In this document: in pieces, positions 1-6,030 of the stretch | Numbering within the stretch: position 1 is the first letter of the stretch | Layout of the letters: each line of letters opens with the position of its first letter | DNA from: Gammaproteobacteria bacterium | Lineage (GTDB): Bacteria > Pseudomonadota > Gammaproteobacteria > Methylococcales > UBA2780 | DNA: 6,530 nt | Reading direction: 5' to 3' | Assembly: GCA_003646305.1 (NCBI GenBank) | Contig: QNFJ01000126.1 | Coordinates: forward strand, 1 to 6,530 | Made by a program: the position numbers and the translations under genes | Notes under the pieces: model-generated | The model's input: the letters and a program-made list of their open reading frames with translations, nothing else | What the model was told of the DNA's origin: nothing | Database searches by the model: none

Positions 1-136
1 GCTTTTTTTCTATCGCTTTTATTGATTCGCCTGTTTCAATAGCGGTAGAGCTGGCAATGCTACGAATGATACGTTTACGAGCAATAGCGGCATCTTTTAG
101 AAAAGGATTGGACGAGGCTAGGGATTTGGTTTTCAT
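1..136 (-). CDS. 5' part of a leftward gene of unknown function (partial)
   Basis: An open frame starts with ATG at 136 and runs leftward off the window edge, giving at least 45 residues that begin MKTKSLASSNPFLKD. I do not recognise the family. The visible part is soluble and basic, with an RKRIIR stretch and a Ser/Ala-rich segment (IASSTAIETG), and has no signal peptide or membrane segment. It is divergent from the methyltransferase operon and so is not part of it. A consensus -10 box (TATAAT on the minus strand, 149-144) lies only about 7 nt before the start codon, and no Shine-Dalgarno sequence is visible. Either the message is nearly leaderless, or translation starts at a later codon. 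The open frame with a promoter box supports a real gene, but its product and full length cannot be judged. Confidence 0.5.
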   Translation of the reverse strand, partial: MKTKSLASSNPFLKDAAIARKRIIRSIASSTAIETGESIKAIEKK

Positions 137-143
137 AAACTAA

Positions 144-171
144 ATTATAGCAGATTTTAGGTGTACGTTAA
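144..171 (-). promoter_or_regulatory. putative promoter of the leftward gene
   Basis: On the minus strand a perfect TATAAT (149-144) has TTAACG (171-166, 4 of 6 matches to TTGACA) 16 bp upstream. The predicted transcription start is at about 137, next to the ATG at 136, so the transcript would be leaderless or nearly so. The -10 box is strong and the -35 box is only fair. Confidence 0.45.
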
Positions 172-200
172 GTAACCAGAATTAAAACAATAGGATAGAG

Positions 201-266
201 ATGAGTGCATCAGGAGTTGTAAGCATAATTTGGAATTATGCCCATGTGTTAAGTCATACCTTATGA
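201..266 (+). pseudogene. decayed copy of the hsdM 5' end
   Basis: Positions 201-253 match the start of the downstream methyltransferase gene (435-487) at 41 of 53 bases without gaps. Both copies begin ATGAGTGCATCAG. The reading frame is kept: 11 of the first 17 residues are identical (MSAS, a V, then WNYA and VL), after which this copy diverges and ends at TGA 264-266, giving 21 codons. A good Shine-Dalgarno sequence (AGGAT, 192-196) precedes it. The simplest reading is the leftover 5' end of a related but not identical hsdM gene that was otherwise deleted or replaced. Alternatives are a partial duplication that has since diverged, or a short leader peptide that happens to be retained. The similarity is directly visible; its origin is inferred. 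Confidence 0.65.
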
Positions 267-328
267 CGCTGACTCTGGAGTACGTAGTATGCGATATGTT
301 CCCTTTTGGGATTAGTGTTGTATTTTAG

Positions 329-358
329 TTGATGATTGTAATTATTTTTTGTTATATT
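329..358 (+). promoter_or_regulatory. putative sigma70 promoter of the methyltransferase operon
   Basis: TTGATG (329-334, 4 of 6 to TTGACA) and TATATT (353-358, 5 of 6 to TATAAT) are separated by 18 bp in an A/T-rich stretch. The predicted transcription start is at about 365, inside the palindrome at 362-375, leaving a leader of roughly 70 nt before the hsdM start. No better promoter was seen between the remnant and hsdM. The call rests on sequence resemblance alone. Confidence 0.45.
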
Positions 359-361
359 TTA

Positions 362-375
362 TTCAACTAGTTGAA
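362..375. promoter_or_regulatory. 14-bp perfect palindrome, candidate operator
   Basis: TTCAACTAGTTGAA reads the same on both strands and starts 4 bp after the predicted -10 box, so it covers the expected transcription start. A dimeric repressor bound here would block initiation, a common design for controlling restriction-modification and defence operons. No regulator gene is visible in the window, so any binder would be encoded elsewhere, possibly by the host. The palindrome is certain and its role is inferred. Confidence 0.4.
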
Positions 376-389
376 ATATAAGCTTTAAG

Positions 390-409
390 TTTGTTGATGG
401 TTTGTTGAT
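390..409 (+). repeat. TTTGTTGAT direct repeat, 11-bp period
   Basis: TTTGTTGAT occurs at 390-398 and again at 401-409 in the untranslated leader of the operon. The 11-bp period is about one helical turn, so both copies would face the same side of the DNA. It could be a protein-binding site or simple chance in A/T-rich DNA. Confidence 0.3.
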
Positions 410-434
410 TGAATGTCAGTTATAGGTAAATGGA

Positions 435-1898
435 ATGAGTGCATCAGAGATTGTAAATAAAGTTTGGAATTATGCGCAGGTCCTTAGGGATGATGGCGTT
501 GGTTATGGCGATTATGTGGAGCAGATCACTTACCTTATTTTTCTTAAAATGGCTGATGAGCGTGAAAGTTCTGGCCAGTTGGTTAAGGTGCCTACTGAGT
601 TTTCGTGGGGAAAATTGGTGTCGTTGGATGGGGATGATTTAGAAATTCAATACCGCCATACCTTGGAAAGCTTGGGCAAGCAAAGCGGCATGTTAGGAAC
701 CATCTTCCGTAAAGCTCAAAATAAAATACAAGACCCTGCTAAGTTGGAACGCTTGATTAAGATGATTGAAAAAGAGCAGTGGTCTACTTTGTCGGTAGAT
801 GTGAAAGGGGAAATTTACGAAGGCTTGCTAGAGCGCAATGCGCAAGATGTTAAAGGGGGAGCAGGACAGTACTTTACGCCGCGCCCATTAATTCAGGCAA
901 TGGTTGAGGTGATGCAACCAAAACCTACCGATACAGTGGCTGATCCTGCGGTGGGTACGGGCGGCTTTTTATTGGCGGCTCATGATTATATGGCGGCACA
1001 GGCAACCTCTAAAAAAGAGCAGCGCCACCTTAAAGAGAATGCCCTGCGGGGTAATGATATTGTTGATAGCGTGGTGCGCTTATGTGCGATGAACCTGTAT
1101 TTGCATGGTATTGGTGGTGATGAGTGCCCCATTAGTGCAACAGATGCGTTAGCCAAAGAGGTGCCGGAAGATAAGTTGGTTGATATGGTGCTGGCAAATC
1201 CTCCATTCGGTAAAAAGAGTTCTATTACGGTTATTAACGAGAAGACGGGCAAGAAGGATAAAGAAAAGCTCACCATCGAGCGTACCGACTTTTGGGCGAC
1301 GACCTCTAATAAACAGCTCAATTTTGTTCAGCACATTACTAATATGTTGAAGATTGGCGGTAAGGCGGCGGTGGTTGTGCCCGATAACGTTTTGTTTGAA
1401 GGTGGGGCGGGTGAGACGGTGCGTAAGACATTGATGGAGCGCACTAACCTGCATACGATTTTGCGTTTACCAACAGGTATTTTCTACGCCCAAGGTGTTA
1501 AAGCGAATGTTATTTTCTTTGATGCTAAGCCGGCCTCTAAGAGTGCTTGGACTAAAAAAATCTGGTTCTATGATTTCCGCACCAATGTGCATATGACGCT
1601 TAAAACAAAGCGACTTGTGAAAAGTAACTTTGATGAATTTATTGAGCTGTACTGTGCGGGTGATTTGGGCAAACGGCAGGAGTCAGAAGCTAATGAGCGC
1701 TGGAAAGCCTTTAGTTACGAAGATGTTATTGCCCGTGATAAAACCAATTTAGATATCTTTTGGCTGAAAGATGATTCACTTGAAGATACGGAGAATTTAC
1801 CTGCACCCGAGATTTTGGCTCAAGAAATTGTTGAGCAACTTGAGGCGGCATTAGTGGAATTTAGAAGTGTTGAGGATGTGTTGGCGAACCAGGGATGA
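435..1898 (+). CDS. hsdM: type I restriction-modification N6-adenine DNA methyltransferase subunit (HsdM)
   Basis: HsdM transfers a methyl group from S-adenosylmethionine to N6 of adenine and normally works as a complex with a specificity subunit HsdS. This 487-residue protein has the usual family layout and length: an N-terminal helical HsdM_N domain (about 5-130, starting EIVNKVWNYAQVL), the conserved QYFTPR (145-150), SAM-binding motif I DPAVGTGGF (170-178), catalytic motif IV NPPF (255-258), and the typical C-terminal tail with LDIFWLKDDSLED (439-451). All key residues are intact, so an active enzyme is expected. The start is supported by the family-typical MSASEIV beginning, with only a weak AGG before it. 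It is the first gene of the operon and its stop overlaps the next start by ATGA (1895-1898). Unusually, the following gene is not hsdS and there is no hsdR, so the source of target recognition is unknown. Its G+C is clearly higher than that of the last operon genes. Confidence 0.95.
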   Translation: MSASEIVNKVWNYAQVLRDDGVGYGDYVEQITYLIFLKMADERESSGQLVKVPTEFSWGKLVSLDGDDLEIQYRHTLESLGKQSGMLGTIFRKAQNKIQDPAKLERLIKMIEKEQWSTLSVDVKGEIYEGLLERNAQDVKGGAGQYFTPRPLIQAMVEVMQPKPTDTVADPAVGTGGFLLAAHDYMAAQATSKKEQRHLKENALRGNDIVDSVVRLCAMNLYLHGIGGDECPISATDALAKEVPEDKLVDMVLANPPFGKKSSITVINEKTGKKDKEKLTIERTDFWATTSNKQLNFVQHITNMLKIGGKAAVVVPDNVLFEGGAGETVRKTLMERTNLHTILRLPTGIFYAQGVKANVIFFDAKPASKSAWTKKIWFYDFRTNVHMTLKTKRLVKSNFDEFIELYCAGDLGKRQESEANERWKAFSYEDVIARDKTNLDIFWLKDDSLEDTENLPAPEILAQEIVEQLEAALVEFRSVEDVLANQG

Positions 1899-2599
1899 AC
1901 ATCACCGAAAAATATCTAGAAGCACTCAAGGCTATCGGTGATTGGGTAATCATCTCTGAGTGGGCAATACGCTTTGGTGAGAGCTACCCTGAGATACTTG
2001 AGAAAGCGGAAAAGGAGGCAGTGAACCAGGCCAATGAAACAACGGGCTTGCGTGAGATTGCTGCTCGAATGAGTTCTAGTATTTCTCGTGGAGCTTATGC
2101 GGGGAGGGTGGAAATAGATGACAGCGAGCGGCCTCGTAAAGTACGTTATCTTCCTAAAGAGCAGCAAGCAGCCCATTTAGAACAAGACATTAATGATGAT
2201 GTTGCTCCTTTGCGACGTGATGAACTGATTAAACTTGCTGCTGGGGATTTTAGCGCCCATGAGCAATATAGAGTTGAGGAGTTTGAGGCCATTTCTAAAC
2301 AGCTTAAACAGTTTTTTGGGCTGGCTTTTGAGGTAGACCATTCAGAAGCGCTATTAAATCCCTCCACTCCTGGCAAACACCATCCTTCAAATTTACAGCT
2401 GCTGCTAAAGGCTCATAACAGCAAGAAAAACAATAAGAACTGGCCACGCTTTTCGTTAGATGAGCAGGTCGCTTATATCGAGACAGCGATTAAGTTGCAA
2501 AGCCTTGTAGCAACACGGTTTGAGATAGAAATGGAAACAGAGGTATTGGGCGCTTTGATGGCGCGTTTAAAAGGAATTTATTTAAATGAGCAAACTTAA
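1895..2599 (+). CDS. putative HNH-type nuclease with possible winged-helix N-terminus
   Basis: This 234-residue soluble protein occupies the place where hsdS normally follows hsdM, but it lacks the two target-recognition domains and the size of HsdS. Residues 147-181 read like a degenerate HNH (beta-beta-alpha metal) motif: VDH (147-149) supplying a candidate general base H149, SNLQLL (165-170) supplying the middle N166, and AHNSKKNNK (173-181) supplying a final H174 or N175. No zinc-binding cysteine pairs are visible. The N-terminus (about 5-90, LKAIGDWVIISEWAIRFG and following) looks like a winged-helix DNA-binding domain of the kind found before some restriction nucleases; this is a weaker call. 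Its start lies in the stop of hsdM (ATGA), so translation is coupled, and its end overlaps the next gene by 14 bp. A working idea is that it gives the methyltransferase or the nuclease its target. It could instead be a non-catalytic partner. Confidence 0.6.
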   Translation: MNITEKYLEALKAIGDWVIISEWAIRFGESYPEILEKAEKEAVNQANETTGLREIAARMSSSISRGAYAGRVEIDDSERPRKVRYLPKEQQAAHLEQDINDDVAPLRRDELIKLAAGDFSAHEQYRVEEFEAISKQLKQFFGLAFEVDHSEALLNPSTPGKHHPSNLQLLLKAHNSKKNNKNWPRFSLDEQVAYIETAIKLQSLVATRFEIEMETEVLGALMARLKGIYLNEQT

Positions 2600-3356
2600 G
2601 AAATCTCCTCTAAAAGCTAAGCCACTTCGTAACCCTGGGCAGTCGTTGGATGAGCAGTTAGATGAGATTGTCAATGAAAAGATGTTGAGTTGGTTGCTCG
2701 TAATAATTGTGATGTTGGTGATGGTCGGGCTGGAGTGGCATAGATGGTATTTTGATACACAGCCAAATCCAATAGGAATGATAGTTGTAGCCATGCCGGT
2801 GATTGTTTTTTCTGGGTATCGGATTTTTGTGCTCTTTCATAAAGCCAGATCGTTGAAACTGGGTCGAGATGGTGAGCGTGTTGTGGGGCAATATCTGGAG
2901 CAAATTCGGAATACGGGTGATCGTGTGTTCCACGATATAGTAGGTGATCAATTCAATTTGGATCATGTCATTATCTCTAGCCACGGAATTTTTATCATCG
3001 AGACAAAGACCTACAGTAAGCCAGCAAAAGGGAAGGCTGAGATTTATTTTGATGGAGCATCGATTAGGATAGATAAGGGTATTGATGCAAGCAAATTGAT
3101 AGATCAAGCTAAAGCCCAGATGGTTTGGCTGGTTGGAATTTTGGAAGAGTCAACGGGGAAGAAGTATCCGGTCAAACCCGTCATTGTTTTTCCGGGTTGG
3201 TACATCAAAGCGGAGAAGAATGCTTTCAGCGGTGATGTGTGGGTTTTGAATCCTAAGGGCTTACCAACCTTTATTAGCAATTCAGCTGAACGGATTTCGC
3301 AGGAGGATCTGCAGTTGGCAACGTTTCATTTGTCGCGATATATTCGGGGACAATAA
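2586..3356 (+). CDS. membrane-anchored NERD-domain (PD-(D/E)XK-like) protein
   Basis: The 256-residue protein begins with a basic tail (KKSPLKAKPLR) and two hydrophobic segments, about 34-50 (SWLLVIIVMLVMVGL) and 63-84 (IGMIVVAMPVIVF). These predict a membrane hairpin with both ends in the cytoplasm. Residues 92-141 are a NERD domain, a nuclease-related fold: LGRDGERVVGQYL (92-104) with E97, NLDHVIIS (124-131) with D126, and FIIETKTY (136-143) with E139 and K141. The E97, D126, E139xK141 set matches a PD-(D/E)XK active site, so nuclease activity is plausible. The ATG at 2586 has an AAAAGGA Shine-Dalgarno sequence 10 bp upstream (2569-2575) and lies inside the end of the previous gene. The next gene starts 2 bp after its stop. 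Placed at the membrane, it could meet incoming DNA; that is inference. Confidence 0.85.
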   Translation: MSKLKKSPLKAKPLRNPGQSLDEQLDEIVNEKMLSWLLVIIVMLVMVGLEWHRWYFDTQPNPIGMIVVAMPVIVFSGYRIFVLFHKARSLKLGRDGERVVGQYLEQIRNTGDRVFHDIVGDQFNLDHVIISSHGIFIIETKTYSKPAKGKAEIYFDGASIRIDKGIDASKLIDQAKAQMVWLVGILEESTGKKYPVKPVIVFPGWYIKAEKNAFSGDVWVLNPKGLPTFISNSAERISQEDLQLATFHLSRYIRGQ

Positions 3357-3358
3357 TT

Positions 3359-4072
3359 GTGAAAATTTCCCCAAAGAGCACATTGATAACAATCGAAGAA
3401 CTCGAGAACTTGGGGTTTAATGATGATCACTTTCAATCTATTCATCACTGGGGAAATTTTGCTGGAAAAGACTCCAGTCTTAAATCGTATAAGGTTTACC
3501 TAGCAGGTGTCCGAAGCTTTCAACAAGGAAGTAATAATTTCAAAATTTCAGAAAAGTTGGCTCAATGTTTTTCATTGGCACAAGCGGAGAAAGAGGAAAT
3601 TATTTTCACTGTTTTATGTGGTCATGTAAATGGAAAAATTGGAAATAAAAAGGCCAGTGACAATGAACAAAACTTTGAGCGGGGGTTGTACATTGTTACG
3701 CTGAATAACCAACAGCCAATATCTGCTAATGCAGATGATAAGCGTGTTGCGCATAAGTCGATCATGGTTAATAAAGAAAACTGCAAGTTTGGAAAAGCTG
3801 CCAATTTGAGTAATAGGCGGAAGAATTACTACAAGACATTTGGTGAAGAAAACGTTAACTTTCAGCCCATCTTTTCACTTTCAGAAATTGATGTGGCGGA
3901 AAAAGAGGTTTTAAAGAAGCTACGTCAATTTAGGCAATTAAGCCCCTCAGGATATCGTACTGAATGGCTTTATGGCGTCTCTTCTTACTCTATAGCCAAT
4001 ATTACAGAATTGGTATTGATCAGCTTGGGGTTTCCTTATAAGGATCTTCGACTAGATAAAAAAGGTACTTAA
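3359..4072 (+). CDS. GIY-YIG / T5orf172-like domain protein
   Basis: The gene starts with GTG at 3359, with GGGGA (3346-3350) 8 bp upstream, and encodes 237 residues. The C-terminal part from about 107 resembles the T5orf172/GIY-YIG nuclease-like group: GLYIV (109-113) for the first motif, CKFGKA (142-147) for the second, followed by NRRKNYY (152-158), a helix with E181 and E183, and TEWLYG (201-206), where an EW(F/L) ending is typical. The insert between the first two motifs is long for a minimal GIY-YIG domain. The N-terminal 100 residues match nothing I recognise and may bind DNA or a partner. Such domains nick or bind DNA in homing endonucleases, repair enzymes and phage proteins. The gene abuts the helicase gene directly, so the two proteins are probably made together. 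Its sequence is visibly more A/T-rich than hsdM. The family call is moderate and catalysis is unproven. Confidence 0.6.
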   Translation: MKISPKSTLITIEELENLGFNDDHFQSIHHWGNFAGKDSSLKSYKVYLAGVRSFQQGSNNFKISEKLAQCFSLAQAEKEEIIFTVLCGHVNGKIGNKKASDNEQNFERGLYIVTLNNQQPISANADDKRVAHKSIMVNKENCKFGKAANLSNRRKNYYKTFGEENVNFQPIFSLSEIDVAEKEVLKKLRQFRQLSPSGYRTEWLYGVSSYSIANITELVLISLGFPYKDLRLDKKGT

Positions 4073-6013
4073 ATGGTAGATTTTAGTGATATTTCGCAAA
4101 AGATTAATGAAGATCTAGAAGGAAGGAATCCTCAATCGAAGCCGAAAATTAGTCAAGAAAAAGCTGAATTCAAATATGTTCTTCCAGAAAATTATCAATT
4201 TGATAATAATGCTAAGAGGGCATTTAGCGCACTGACTGTCGAAAAAAAACCGGTCATTTTTCTTACAGGTCGTGCCGGAACAGGTAAAACGACATTTATT
4301 CACTACGTAAAGAAAAACTTTGCAGGCAATATTGCCATCCTGACTCCAACAGGGATGACTGCACTTAATATTGGTGGGCAAACTATCCATTCTTTTTTTC
4401 GTTTTCCACCAAGGGCATTTGAAGATAATGAAATCAAGGATTACCACAATAAAGCGATTGCGCATCTTGACTTAATCATTATTGATGAAGTTTCAATGGT
4501 TCAAAGCGATTTGCTTGATCATATTGATTTTGCGTTAAGAAAATGGAGGAAATCTTCTAGTCCGTTTGGTGGTATCCAAATGTTATTGGTTGGCGACTGT
4601 TTTCAGTTGTCACCCTGGATAAAATTTGGAGCAGAGAAAAAACGTTTTGAAGAAAAGTATCGTAGCCAGTGGTTTTTTGATGCGAATGTATTCGATTCGG
4701 TATCTGTAGAGGCAGTTAACCTTACATCTATATACCGCCAGAAAGACAGCCTGTTTATAAATATTCTTAATAGAATAAGGATCAAGTACAACCATGAAAA
4801 ATATATTAAAGAATTAAATAAATGCTGCTATTACGATAAAAAAGGTCAGCAAACGGAGGATCAACTGATCTTGACCACAACTAATAACCGGGCAGATGTG
4901 GTAAATGCGGCTAGATTGGGATTTATTGACTCTCCATCTCAAGTCTACAAGGCTAGTGAGAAAGGCAAAATTACAAAAGAGGTTCAGAAAACAATTCCAT
5001 TAGAGCTTGAGCTTAAGGTTGGTGCACAAGTCATGGTTACCAAAAATATTAAGGGTGCTGCAAATGGGACACTAGCTATTGTTAAGCAGATGCTTGGAGA
5101 TAGGGTCATCATTGAAACTATTGATGACCAAATCTCAGTTGAGTGCTCAACTGAGATTTGGGAACAGTTCAACTATGAATGGGATGAAGTAGAAAAAAGT
5201 ATTTCATCACATAAAACAGGAGAGTACCGGCAAGTTCCACTAAGATTAGGCTGGGCTATTACAATACATAAAAGTCAAGGTCTGACCTTTGACTCTGTGA
5301 ACATTGACTTAACTGGTGGGGCATTTTCTCCTGGACAGACCTATGTCGCGTTAAGCCGATGCAGGACTTTGGAAAGAGTAACTTTTCATCAGCCTATCTC
5401 ATTAGCAGACATTATTGTTGATCCTAAAATTCTGGAATTTTATAAGCGAATTTTTAATCTGGAAGTACCCAAGAAGCTTTCTTCAACGGGGGCTAATGAT
5501 GCAGTCGCTTTATCCAATCTAGGTGCTCAATCTGATAAACATTATCACCAGGAAGGTGGCGACTTAGTTTCCGAAGTTGAGCTATCAACACAAATTGAAG
5601 AGAAAATTCCAATAGTTTTCGATGACTCGCCACTAGTTAAAGCAGATATAACAAGTGATTTCAGACATAAATATGTAGCAATGCACCGTGCGACAGATGG
5701 GCATTTCGTTAGATCGAAGGCGGAAATGCTGATTGATAACTGGCTTTACATGGCTGAGATTGCCCATGCTTACGAGCGTAAATTACCAGTTGAAGAGGAG
5801 GTCTACAGTGACTTTTATGTTCCTAGAGGAAAGGTCTACATTGAATTTTGGGGATATGATAATAATGCTAAATATTTAGCAAGGAAGCAAAAAAAGCAAG
5901 CAATCTACCAGAAATATAACTTTAATTTAATTGAATTGACGGATGAAGAAGTTCTGAATCTAGATGATATACTGCCTTTAATGTTGTTAGAGTATGGTGT
6001 GCAAGCTTATTAG
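4073..6013 (+). CDS. PIF1-like SF1 DNA helicase fused to a C-terminal PD-(D/E)XK/DUF559-like nuclease domain
   Basis: This 646-residue protein is a two-part enzyme. Residues about 40-465 form a PIF1/RecD2-type 5'-3' helicase: Walker A GRAGTGKT (66-73), motif Ia TPTGMTALNI (91-100), Walker B IIIDE (135-139), motif III GDCFQLSP (174-181), motif IV with IYRQ (220-223), then ITIHKSQGLTFD (396-407) and YVALSRCR (424-431) holding the arginine finger. After a poorly conserved linker (about 470-540), residues 545-640 look like a Vsr/DUF559-type nuclease domain: RSKAEMLID (547-555) with E551, SDFYVP (579-584) with D580, KVYIEFWG (587-594) with E591, and KQKKQAIY (605-612). The usual ExK lysine is replaced (EFW), as in related families where a later helix supplies the base. 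The ATG is preceded by AAAGG (4061-4065). It is the last gene of the operon, and a large inverted repeat lies inside it at 5128-5161. Unwinding coupled to cutting of foreign DNA is the likely job. Confidence 0.9.
   Translation: MVDFSDISQKINEDLEGRNPQSKPKISQEKAEFKYVLPENYQFDNNAKRAFSALTVEKKPVIFLTGRAGTGKTTFIHYVKKNFAGNIAILTPTGMTALNIGGQTIHSFFRFPPRAFEDNEIKDYHNKAIAHLDLIIIDEVSMVQSDLLDHIDFALRKWRKSSSPFGGIQMLLVGDCFQLSPWIKFGAEKKRFEEKYRSQWFFDANVFDSVSVEAVNLTSIYRQKDSLFINILNRIRIKYNHEKYIKELNKCCYYDKKGQQTEDQLILTTTNNRADVVNAARLGFIDSPSQVYKASEKGKITKEVQKTIPLELELKVGAQVMVTKNIKGAANGTLAIVKQMLGDRVIIETIDDQISVECSTEIWEQFNYEWDEVEKSISSHKTGEYRQVPLRLGWAITIHKSQGLTFDSVNIDLTGGAFSPGQTYVALSRCRTLERVTFHQPISLADIIVDPKILEFYKRIFNLEVPKKLSSTGANDAVALSNLGAQSDKHYHQEGGDLVSEVELSTQIEEKIPIVFDDSPLVKADITSDFRHKYVAMHRATDGHFVRSKAEMLIDNWLYMAEIAHAYERKLPVEEEVYSDFYVPRGKVYIEFWGYDNNAKYLARKQKKQAIYQKYNFNLIELTDEEVLNLDDILPLMLLEYGVQAY
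5128..5161. repeat. perfect inverted repeat, 16-bp arms, 2-bp centre
   Basis: CCAAATCTCAGTTGAG (5128-5143) and its exact reverse complement CTCAACTGAGATTTGG (5146-5161) are separated by only TG. The repeat lies within the helicase coding sequence, in the region between motif IV and the HKSQG motif, and encodes in frame Q-I-S-V-E-C-S-T-E-I-W. In DNA it could extrude a cruciform; in RNA it would make a very stable hairpin. No U-run follows, so it is not a standard terminator. A match this long is not expected by chance in a gene. Confidence 0.95.
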
Positions 6014-6030
6014 TAGGGGTATTTTTCAAG

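Larger units (their letters stand above)
435..6013 (+). other. five-gene operon: methyltransferase plus four nuclease/helicase proteins
   Basis: Five genes on one strand are joined with almost no spacing: a 4-bp ATGA overlap, a 14-bp overlap, a 2-bp gap and a direct abutment. No terminator or promoter was found between them, so they are very probably one transcript with translational coupling. The products are an adenine methyltransferase, a probable HNH-like protein, a membrane NERD protein, a GIY-YIG/T5orf172-like protein and a PIF1-type helicase with a nuclease tail. No hsdS or hsdR gene is present. The content suggests a DNA-targeting defence system with self-marking by methylation. The arrangement is seen directly; the defence role is inferred. 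Confidence 0.8.

Noticed and set aside
301..310. CCCTTTTGGG hairpin before the promoter as a terminator
   Set aside because: A three-base-pair stem without a following T-run is not enough.
986..1454. Two leftward open frames of 111 and 101 codons opposite hsdM
   Set aside because: They lie entirely inside a well-conserved methyltransferase gene, overlap each other in different frames and have no protein-like family features, so they are shadows.
2658..3107. Leftward 149-codon open frame opposite the NERD gene
   Set aside because: The forward frame has clear membrane helices and a NERD active site. The reverse frame is rich in His, Asn and Ile from antisense reading and has no recognisable motif.
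4115..4465. Leftward 116-codon open frame opposite the helicase N-terminus
   Set aside because: It is antisense to the Walker A and B region, Cys- and Lys-rich, with no promoter or ribosome binding site.
362..5161. Possible shared regulatory motif between the operator palindrome and the helicase palindrome (both contain GTTGA/TCAAC)
   Set aside because: The half-sites are arranged in opposite order and share only five bases, which is too little to link them.
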